Shown here: piece after piece, positions 1-5,414 of the stretch | Numbering within the stretch: position 1 is the stretch's first letter | Layout of the letters: each line of letters starts with the position of its first letter | NCBI GenBank assembly: GCA_030636245.1 | Contig: DAOVXI010000114.1 | Span: forward strand, 1-5,750 | Reading direction: 5' to 3' | Source: Deltaproteobacteria bacterium | GTDB taxonomy: Bacteria; Desulfobacterota; GWC2-55-46; DRQE01 | Length of the DNA: 5,750 nucleotides | The notes under the pieces: model-generated | Database searches by the model: none | Told to the model about the DNA's origin: nothing | Seen by the model: only the letters and a program-made list of their open reading frames with translations | Program-made: the position numbers and the translations under genes

Positions 1-32
1 GACGTATACGGGAATGCTCTCCCCTGCTGCAT
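1..32 (-). CDS. possible 5' end of a divergent gene, cut by the window edge
   Basis: On the minus strand an ATG at 32-30 is preceded by a perfect AGGAGG (46-41) at an 8-base spacing, which is a textbook ribosome binding site. The frame then stays open for ten codons (MQQGRAFPYT) until the sequence ends. The nearest in-frame stop upstream of the ATG is at 86-84, so the ATG is a natural start. I do not recognise the peptide and ten residues are too few to assign a product. If real, the gene is divergent from rarA, and the interval 33-129 would carry both promoters. The call rests on the Shine-Dalgarno and geometry alone and could be chance. Confidence 0.3.
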   Translation of the reverse strand, partial: MQQGRAFPYT

Positions 33-117
33 ATCTTCAGCCTCCTCTTCCTGCTGCGCTACATTTTCCTGTTCTGAGTTTTTTCATCTCCGGTTGTTTA
101 AGAACTTTATTTGTTGT

Positions 118-121
118 AGGA
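118..121 (+). promoter_or_regulatory. ribosome binding site of rarA
   Basis: AGGA lies 8 bases before the ATG at 130. It supports that start over any upstream alternative. I see no convincing -35/-10 pair in the 97 bases between the possible divergent start and this gene. Confidence 0.6.
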
Positions 122-129
122 TATAAGCC

Positions 130-1410
130 ATGGATCTGTTCGAAAAAATCGAAGAAGAAAAATCACCTCCGGCTCCGCTTCCCGAAAGGATGCGTCCTAA
201 GTCTCTTGCCGAGTTCGTCGGCCAGGAACACCTTATCGGTGAGGGTAAGTTCCTGAACTCTATCATCAAAGAAGGAACACTTAAATCTCTTATACTATGG
301 GGTCCTCCGGGAATCGGGAAAACAACTCTCTCACGCATTGTTGCACAAGCGGCAAAGGCGGAGTTCGTCGAGTTCTCAGCCGTTCTCTCCGGTGTTAAGG
401 AAATTAGAGAGGTAATTAAAAAAGCAGAGCTGAATAAAAAACTTGGCAAAAGGACCATTCTTTTCGTTGACGAGATACACCGCTTCAACAAGGGCCAACA
501 GGACGCTTTCCTTCACAGCGTGGAGGATGGCACGATAACGCTTATCGGCGCAACAACGGAAAATCCCTCTTTCGAGGTGAACGCCCCCCTGCTTTCAAGA
601 TGCAAGGTGCTGATCCTAAAGACCCTCTCCGGCGAAGATATTCTAAAGCTTCTTAAACGGGCGATAGACAGTAAGAGCAATGGCCTTGACAATATAAAGG
701 TAGATGAAAAAACCCTTGAGTTCATAGCAGGCTTCTCGCACGGTGACGCAAGAGAGGCGCTCACCACCATTGAGACCTCCTACATGCTAACTGAAGCAGA
801 TAGAGACGGCACGCGTGAGATAACACTTGAGATGGCCAAAGAGGCCATGCAGAAAAAGGCCATCCTTTACGACAAGGGAGCGGACGAACACTACAACATA
901 GTCTCGGCTTTTATAAAAAGCATGCGGGGAAGCGACCCCGACGCTTCACTTTACTGGCTTGCCCGAATGGTAGAAGCAGGCGAAGACCCGCTCTTTATAA
1001 CCCGCCGCATGGTCATATTCGCCTCCGAAGACATAGGCAACGCAAACCCAAGCGCGCTCTCTGTTGCGATCTCGGTCAAGGAAGCCGTGCACTTCGTCGG
1101 GATGCCCGAGGGCTGGATACCTCTTGCACAAGGCGCCACATACCTTGCGACCTCCCCTAAATCCAACGCCTCATACGCAGCTTACAAACTTGCTAAAAAA
1201 GACGTAACTGAAAAAGGCGCTCTACCGGTTCCGCTCCGTCTAAGGAACGCACCAACCAAACTCATGAAAGAATCGGGATACGCAAAGGGTTATAAATATC
1301 CTCACAACTATGAAGACGCAAAGGTTGCTCAGGATTATATGCCGGAGGAGCTAAAGGGCAAAAAATATTATCAAGCACCCGATGAAAAGAAAAAGGGAGC
1401 CAAAGGATAA
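130..1410 (+). CDS. rarA: replication-associated recombination protein A (RarA/MgsA), AAA+ ATPase
   Basis: RarA (MgsA; Mgs1/WRNIP1 in eukaryotes) is a cytoplasmic, clamp-loader-like AAA+ ATPase that acts at stalled replication forks and interacts with SSB. The 426-residue protein is close to the usual length (E. coli RarA is about 447) and looks complete. The N-terminal family signature RMRPKSLAEFVGQEHLIG is at 20-37. Walker A GPPGIGKTT is at 58-66, Walker B DEIH at 114-117 followed by RFNKGQQDAF, and sensor 1 GATTENPSFEVN at 140-151. The arginine finger is in LLSRC (Arg157) and sensor 2 in GDAREAL (205-211). The C-terminal MgsA oligomerisation region follows, with RGSDPDASLYWLARM (266-280), ASEDIGNANP (298-307) and LRNAPTKLMKE (371-381). 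The last residues are a short Lys-rich tail. The start is supported by AGGA 8 bases upstream. The stop codon shares its last base with the ATG of the ACT gene, so the two are probably co-transcribed. DnaX-type clamp loader subunits are the nearest alternative, but the MgsA C-terminal region excludes them. Confidence 0.97.
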   Translation: MDLFEKIEEEKSPPAPLPERMRPKSLAEFVGQEHLIGEGKFLNSIIKEGTLKSLILWGPPGIGKTTLSRIVAQAAKAEFVEFSAVLSGVKEIREVIKKAELNKKLGKRTILFVDEIHRFNKGQQDAFLHSVEDGTITLIGATTENPSFEVNAPLLSRCKVLILKTLSGEDILKLLKRAIDSKSNGLDNIKVDEKTLEFIAGFSHGDAREALTTIETSYMLTEADRDGTREITLEMAKEAMQKKAILYDKGADEHYNIVSAFIKSMRGSDPDASLYWLARMVEAGEDPLFITRRMVIFASEDIGNANPSALSVAISVKEAVHFVGMPEGWIPLAQGATYLATSPKSNASYAAYKLAKKDVTEKGALPVPLRLRNAPTKLMKESGYAKGYKYPHNYEDAKVAQDYMPEELKGKKYYQAPDEKKKGAKG

Positions 1411-1949
1411 TGACACGATATTCACTTACCGCAATAGGCAGCGACCGCCCGGGAATAGTGGCGGCTGTGACAAAAGTACTCTTCACCCATAACTGCAACA
1501 TCGAAGATTCTTCAATGACGATACTTGCTGACGAGTTCGCCATGATACTCATAACTAGTATTCCCGAAGACGCAAACATTGATGCCCTAAAGAAAGACCT
1601 TACCGAGGTTGAGCTCGATCTTGCGCTCGGCATAACGCTCCGTGAGATCTTGGAAGACTCCGGCAACAGAACAGGTAACTCAACACACCTTGTAACAGTA
1701 TCCGGCTCAGACAGACCTGGCATTGTTTATAAGACCGTTAATTTTCTGGCAAAGTGGGATATAAACATTACAGACCTGGCTACAAAGGTCATTAAAGGAG
1801 AGGAGAAGCCCCTGTATATAATGCTCATGGAGGTGCGTTTTCCGGAGAACCTTGATGACGAGACAATAAAAAGCTCTATTAAGACCCTCGGTGAGAGCAT
1901 GAACGTAAAGATAGAGATAAAAGAAATAGAAAGCTACGACGACCTTTAG
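1410..1949 (+). CDS. tandem ACT-domain protein, GcvR-like
   Basis: A 179-residue soluble protein made of two ACT domains, roughly 3-80 and 93-172. Each opens with the same motif, GSDRPGIV (10-17 and 99-106), after a beta-strand. Each continues with a helix and a strand rich in Asn, Ile and Asp (HNCNIEDSSM, KWDINITDLA). ACT domains bind small ligands, usually amino acids, at domain interfaces. Two-ACT proteins of this size without a catalytic or DNA-binding domain resemble GcvR, the E. coli accessory repressor of the glycine cleavage system that works by binding GcvA. No helix-turn-helix is visible, so any regulatory role would have to be through a partner protein. GcvR function is a family-level guess, since no gcv gene is in the window. 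The start overlaps the rarA stop by one base (TAATG), with AGGGAG at 1394-1399 as ribosome binding site. def begins 12 bases after the stop. Confidence 0.85.
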   Translation: MTRYSLTAIGSDRPGIVAAVTKVLFTHNCNIEDSSMTILADEFAMILITSIPEDANIDALKKDLTEVELDLALGITLREILEDSGNRTGNSTHLVTVSGSDRPGIVYKTVNFLAKWDINITDLATKVIKGEEKPLYIMLMEVRFPENLDDETIKSSIKTLGESMNVKIEIKEIESYDDL

Positions 1950-1961
1950 GTCAATCACACC

Positions 1962-2447
1962 ATGGCCGTTAGAAAAGTTCTCATATACCCTGCCCCCCTT
2001 CTAAGGAAAATCTCTAAAGATGTCTTGCCTGATGACCCTGTAATATTATCTGAGATAGAGGACCTTACGGATACCCTAAATGCAAACCCCGGGGTCGCGA
2101 TAGCCGCTCCACAGATAGGCGTGCTTAAACGTATAATAGCCGTGAACGTGGTGGAAGAAAAACAAGGTCAGGGCCCTTTTACCCTGATTAACCCCGTTAT
2201 TAAAGAAGCCAGCAGGAAAAAGATGGTCCGCGAAGGTTGCCTTTCCATACCGGAATACACGGGAAATCTCAGGAGATTTAAAAAGATAACCGTAAGCGGG
2301 CTTAATAAGGATATGGAAGCGATGACCATAACCTCCGTGGGCCTTGAGGCCATAGCCATACAGCATGAGATCGACCACTTGGACGGCATACTCTTTATTG
2401 ACAGAATTGAAAGCGCACGAGGGCTTTTCAGAAGGAAGTATCAATAA
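1962..2447 (+). CDS. def: peptide deformylase
   Basis: Removes the N-formyl group from the initiator methionine of nascent proteins, using a divalent metal (usually Fe2+) in the cytoplasm at the ribosome exit. The three family motifs are present in 161 residues, a normal length. Motif 1 is GVAIAAPQ (44-51), motif 2 is EGCLS (91-95, metal ligand Cys93) and motif 3 is QHEIDH (134-139, ligands His135 and His139, catalytic Glu136). Motif 1 is usually GxGxAAxQ, and here the second Gly is Ala46. All catalytic and metal residues are intact, so the enzyme should be active. Motif 3 continues into LDGILFIDRI, typical of the family. The start ATG has only a weak AGG at 1948-1950 upstream, but the N-terminus (VRKVLIYPAPLLRKIS) matches the family's usual beginning. 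It is probably the last gene of the rarA transcription unit. A 71-base gap containing the biotin operator follows, and no terminator is obvious. Confidence 0.96.
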   Translation: MAVRKVLIYPAPLLRKISKDVLPDDPVILSEIEDLTDTLNANPGVAIAAPQIGVLKRIIAVNVVEEKQGQGPFTLINPVIKEASRKKMVREGCLSIPEYTGNLRRFKKITVSGLNKDMEAMTITSVGLEAIAIQHEIDHLDGILFIDRIESARGLFRRKYQ

Positions 2448-2460
2448 ACCACCCCAGCCT

Positions 2461-2493
2461 ATTGTCACCCATCATATAAATCTGGTTGACAAT
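2461..2493. promoter_or_regulatory. probable BirA biotin operator upstream of bioB
   Basis: An imperfect inverted repeat with left arm attgtcaccc (2461-2470) and right arm ggttgacaat (2484-2493). Nine of ten positions are complementary, and the spacer of 13 bases is AT-rich. It matches the half-site pattern of the biotin operator bound by bifunctional BirA (biotin-protein ligase with an N-terminal winged helix), TTGTnAACC...GGTTnACAA. It sits directly upstream of the first gene of a biotin operon, where such a site is expected. BirA with biotinyl-5'-AMP would repress the operon when biotin is sufficient. The spacer is slightly shorter than the 14-16 bases I recall for other bacteria. No birA gene is in the window, so the regulator itself cannot be checked. 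Confidence 0.75.
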
Positions 2494-2515
2494 AAACTCT
2501 CTTCTGTGGCAAAAT
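2475..2515 (+). promoter_or_regulatory. candidate bio operon promoter elements overlapping the operator
   Basis: Two readings are possible. A consensus -35 TTGACA lies at 2486-2491 inside the right operator arm, followed after 18 bases by CAAAAT (2510-2515, 4 of 6 to TATAAT). That would start transcription near 2522, at the bioB start codon. Alternatively TATAAA (2475-2480), in the operator spacer, could be the -10 with a start near 2487, but no good -35 is seen 16-18 bases upstream of it. In either case bound BirA would block polymerase. The exact promoter is uncertain. Confidence 0.35.
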
Positions 2516-2518
2516 ACC

Positions 2519-3514
2519 ATGATCATGACGGAACTTCTTAATAAACTTAAGGAAAAAGCTCTCTTGGGCAAAGGTATCTCCACGGATGAAGCGCTTAAAA
2601 TAACCGTGCTTCCAGGTAATGAGATCTTTAGCATACTAAGTATCACCGAAGAGGTACGGAGAAAGTTCAAGGGAATCGAGGTTAATCTCTGCGGTATAGT
2701 CAGCGCCAAAAGCGGCCTATGTAAAGAGGATTGCTCCTTCTGCTCCCAATCCGTTAAGTACACAACCGATATCGAAGAGTTCCCCATGGAGAGCGCTGAA
2801 AAGATAGTTGAGAAAGCTATAGAAGCAAAAGATAATGGAGCCAGAGAGTTCTCTATCGTGGCCAGCGGCACGGCGATCGAGAAAGAGAGCGATGTAGATA
2901 CATTAAAGGATGCTATACGTGGGATAAAAGACTCCACTGAACTTGAGAGCTGTGCTTCGCTTGGAACAATTGGTAGTAAAACAATGGAGCAGCTCAAGAG
3001 CGCCGGGCTTGAAAGCTATCACCATAACCTTGAGACCTCCCGTAGCTTCTTTCCGGAGGTCTGCACCACCCATGCTTACGATGATGACGTAAATACGGTC
3101 AAGCGAGCCAAGGATACAGGCTTCTATGTTTGCTCGGGAGGTATTTTCGGACTCGGGGAATCGTGGGCGCAGAGAATAGAACTCTTCACCACATTAAAAG
3201 AGCTGGACGTTGACTGCGTACCCATAAACTTTTTAAACCCACGCCCCGGGACACCACTTGAAGAAGCAGAGAACTTAACGCCTATAGAGTGTCTTAAGAT
3301 AATCGCAACGGCAAGGCTTATGATGCCAAAAAAAGATCTGATAGTCTGCGGCGGCAGAGAGGTAAATCTCCGTGACATGCAGGCGCTTATATTTGCCGCT
3401 GGAGCAAACGGCATGATGGTCGGCAACTACCTTACGACAAAGGGCCGCTCCACTGAAGAGGACCAGGCCATGCTAAAGGACCTTGGTCTTAAACCCAAAG
3501 GCGCCCACAAATAG
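2519..3514 (+). CDS. bioB: biotin synthase, radical SAM enzyme, probable type II (auxiliary [4Fe-4S]) form
   Basis: Converts dethiobiotin to biotin by radical SAM sulfur insertion, the last step of the pathway. With the start at 2519 the protein has 331 residues, a usual length. The radical SAM motif CKEDCSFC (Cys68, Cys72, Cys75) binds the [4Fe-4S] cluster and SAM. Other family blocks are YHHNLETS (167-174), VCSGGIFGLGE (204-214), NFLNPRPGTPLE (237-248) and GGREVNLR (278-285). Of the E. coli auxiliary [2Fe-2S] ligands, Cys128 and Cys188 are kept (Cys145, Cys205). Cys97 is Ser112 and Arg260 is Ile275, with a new Cys277 two residues on. This fits a three-Cys auxiliary cluster as in anaerobe BioBs. 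The frame stays open back to a TTG at 2486, but that codon lies inside the operator and adds residues not typical of the family. ATG 2525 (329 residues, MTELLNKL) is an equally good start by homology. Neither ATG has a clear Shine-Dalgarno. First gene of the operon, 11 bases before bioF. Confidence 0.96.
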   Translation: MIMTELLNKLKEKALLGKGISTDEALKITVLPGNEIFSILSITEEVRRKFKGIEVNLCGIVSAKSGLCKEDCSFCSQSVKYTTDIEEFPMESAEKIVEKAIEAKDNGAREFSIVASGTAIEKESDVDTLKDAIRGIKDSTELESCASLGTIGSKTMEQLKSAGLESYHHNLETSRSFFPEVCTTHAYDDDVNTVKRAKDTGFYVCSGGIFGLGESWAQRIELFTTLKELDVDCVPINFLNPRPGTPLEEAENLTPIECLKIIATARLMMPKKDLIVCGGREVNLRDMQALIFAAGANGMMVGNYLTTKGRSTEEDQAMLKDLGLKPKGAHK

Positions 3515-3525
3515 AGAACCCTGCC

Positions 3526-4677
3526 ATGGATAACTTCATAACCGAAAAACTCATTGAGCTTAAAGATAAGGGACTCATCCGCCGTATAAAAAAGGTGCAT
3601 GGCCCGCAGGGAAAATACATAAATATAGACAATAAAGATGTACTGCTACTTTGCTCAAACGACTACCTGGGGCTCGCAAATGACCAAAGACTAAAGGACG
3701 CCGCGATATCTGCCATCAGTGAGTATGGCACTGGTAGCGGCGCTTCTCGCCTAGTATCAGGAACCATGACGCCTCACATTGAACTTGAAAAGGCAATAAG
3801 GGATTTCAAGAATGCAGAAGCCGCACTTGTTTTCAACTCGGGCTATAACGCGAACATAGGTGTCATCACATCTCTTTGTGACAGAAACACCGAGATCTTC
3901 TCGGATAAACTCAACCACGCCTCGATCGTAGACGGCATAACCGGGAGTAGAGCCTCATTACGGCGCTACCCTCATCTCGATACAGACAAACTCAGAGAAC
4001 TTCTCAAAGAATCAAAATCAAAAAGAAAGATGATCATAACCGATGGTGTCTTCAGCATGGACGGCGATGTTACGCCGCTTAAGAAAATAACAGAACTTGC
4101 CGAGGAGTTTGACGCACTCATATATCTTGACGACGCGCACGGCACCGGCTCTGTAGGTAGTACCGGGCGAGGCACGACCGAAGTATTCAACATCAAGAGT
4201 AATAGAATCATAGAGATGGGAACCTTCGGCAAAGCTCTAGGCAGTTTCGGCGCTTATGTCTGCGCCTCAACCGAGATAATAGAACTTATTAAAAATACCG
4301 CCAGGTCATTTATATATACGACCTCCCTCCCCCCTGCTGTCTGCGCCGCTTCCGTAGAGGCCATAAAAATAATTAACAATGATACAGAGCGTATAACACG
4401 ATTACAAAAAAATGCCGAGCTACTTAGAGAAGAACTTAACAATAGAGGCATCGACACTCTCAACAGCACGACACAGATAATCCCCGCCATTATTGGTCCC
4501 AATCATGACGCCATGAAGGTTAGTGAAAGACTTCTCATTGAGGGCATCTTCATCCAGGCTATTCGCCCACCGAGTGTGCCACAAGGGAGCGCGAGACTAA
4601 GGATAACCGTTACGAGTGAACACACGGAAAAAGAATTAATAGAATCAGTAGAAAAGATAGCCGGTGCGCTAAAGTGA
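3526..4677 (+). CDS. bioF: 8-amino-7-oxononanoate synthase
   Basis: A PLP-dependent, fold-type I alpha-oxoamine synthase that condenses pimeloyl-ACP (or pimeloyl-CoA) with L-alanine to give 8-amino-7-oxononanoate, CO2 and free carrier. The 383-residue length is typical. Conserved blocks in order are SNDYLGL (44-50), GTGSGASRLVSGT (68-80), FNSGYNAN (103-110), DDAHGTG (202-208, with Asp202 and His205 expected to contact PLP), GTFGKALGSFGAY (232-244, Schiff-base Lys236), SLPPAV (267-272) and IRPPSVPQGSARLRI (346-360). The close relatives glycine C-acetyltransferase (Kbl) and 5-aminolevulinate synthase share the fold. The C-terminal RPPSVPQGSARLR block and the position inside a biotin operon favour BioF. 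The gene starts 11 bases after bioB with only a weak GAGA-type ribosome binding site, and its last four bases overlap the GTG start of bioH, which implies translational coupling. Confidence 0.96.
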   Translation: MDNFITEKLIELKDKGLIRRIKKVHGPQGKYINIDNKDVLLLCSNDYLGLANDQRLKDAAISAISEYGTGSGASRLVSGTMTPHIELEKAIRDFKNAEAALVFNSGYNANIGVITSLCDRNTEIFSDKLNHASIVDGITGSRASLRRYPHLDTDKLRELLKESKSKRKMIITDGVFSMDGDVTPLKKITELAEEFDALIYLDDAHGTGSVGSTGRGTTEVFNIKSNRIIEMGTFGKALGSFGAYVCASTEIIELIKNTARSFIYTTSLPPAVCAASVEAIKIINNDTERITRLQKNAELLREELNNRGIDTLNSTTQIIPAIIGPNHDAMKVSERLLIEGIFIQAIRPPSVPQGSARLRITVTSEHTEKELIESVEKIAGALK

Positions 4678-5414
4678 AAAAACTAATGCTACACGGATGG
4701 GCAACGGGACCCTTCATCTGGAATGCCCTAAACATCGAAGCTACAGGTGATTCAGCATTAACAATGCCCGGTCATGGCAATTCAGTAAATAACGCTAAAT
4801 GGAGTGAGCCAAATCTCGAAGCGCCACTTGAATTAATAGAAAAAGAATACCAAGGAGAAAAAATAGACGGAATCGGCTGGTCTCTAGGAGGGCTCACCCT
4901 CCTTCAGGCGGCAGCACTCTCACCTGAAAAAGTCAACTCGCTAGTCCTTTTCGGAGTGAGTCCATGCTACACAAAAAAAGATGACTTTCCGTTTGGTAAA
5001 AGTCCCGCGCTCACGAGAAGAATGCTGATGGACTTAAGCTCTGAGATGAGCGGCACCCTTAAGCGGTTTTTCAAACTTAATTTCACCAAAGAAGAGCAAG
5101 AACTTTCCGAGGTAACAAGGACGATTGATCTCTTGGAAGAGAATATAAAAAATCTTGATAAGGTAAGCATCTTAAATTCACTTAAGGCATTGATAAGAAC
5201 GGACATCCGCTCGGAGCTCTGCAAGGTAGAATGCCCTGTGCTTATTATTCATGGATCAAGAGACGAGGTTTGCGACAAACGCTCTGCCGAGTATTTAAAT
5301 GATAACCTAAACAACTCTGAACTCAGCCTTATTGACAAAGCCGGGCACGCGCCTTTCATAACTATGCCGAAGGAAGTGACAGAGATAATGACTAAATTCT
5401 TTGAGAGAATGTAA
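4674..5414 (+). CDS. bioH: pimeloyl-ACP methyl ester carboxylesterase (BioH-type alpha/beta hydrolase)
   Basis: Hydrolyses the methyl ester of pimeloyl-ACP, which ends the disguised fatty acid elongation begun by BioC and releases the substrate for BioF. The 246-residue protein has an alpha/beta-hydrolase layout: oxyanion strand LMLHGW (4-9), nucleophile elbow GWSLGG (68-73, Ser70), Asp197 in HGSRDEVCD and His225 in KAGHAPF. Resemblance to E. coli BioH extends to the cap region (VSPCYTKKDDFP, then SGTLKRFFKLNF) and the last catalytic block (HAPFI). This favours BioH over other gatekeeper esterases such as BioG, BioK, BioJ or BioV. The start is GTG, in a 4-base GTGA overlap with the bioF stop, and no other usual start codon lies upstream in frame. 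The protein therefore begins almost at the first core strand, about ten residues shorter at the N-terminus than E. coli BioH. Its stop overlaps the bioC ATG by one base. Confidence 0.9.
   Translation: MKKLMLHGWATGPFIWNALNIEATGDSALTMPGHGNSVNNAKWSEPNLEAPLELIEKEYQGEKIDGIGWSLGGLTLLQAAALSPEKVNSLVLFGVSPCYTKKDDFPFGKSPALTRRMLMDLSSEMSGTLKRFFKLNFTKEEQELSEVTRTIDLLEENIKNLDKVSILNSLKALIRTDIRSELCKVECPVLIIHGSRDEVCDKRSAEYLNDNLNNSELSLIDKAGHAPFITMPKEVTEIMTKFFERM

Noticed and set aside
14..256. Plus-strand open frame of 80 codons starting before rarA
   Set aside because: It runs out of frame into the conserved N-terminus of rarA and has no ribosome binding site. The hydrophobic stretch is the by-product of a pyrimidine-rich region.
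84..491. Minus-strand open frame of 135 codons antisense to rarA
   Set aside because: It covers the Walker A region of rarA on the opposite strand and resembles no protein family.
1262..1723. Minus-strand open frame of 153 codons across the rarA/ACT junction
   Set aside because: It overlaps two conserved genes on the other strand, has low-complexity Ser-rich composition and shows no motif.
2461..2493. The same inverted repeat as a transcription terminator for def
   Set aside because: The stem is AT-rich with a mismatch and a 13-base loop, and it is followed by AATAAAC rather than a T-run. The operator reading fits better.
2486..2518. TTG at 2486 as the bioB start, adding 11 residues
   Set aside because: It falls in the right arm of the operator and in the TTGACA promoter element, has no ribosome binding site, and the added residues are not typical. 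The N-terminus MTELLNKL resembles the start of other BioB proteins.
2428..2997. Minus-strand open frame of 189 codons antisense to bioB
   Set aside because: Its Ser/Leu-rich composition is that of a complementary-strand shadow. It covers a clearly conserved gene and the operator, and has no recognisable domain.
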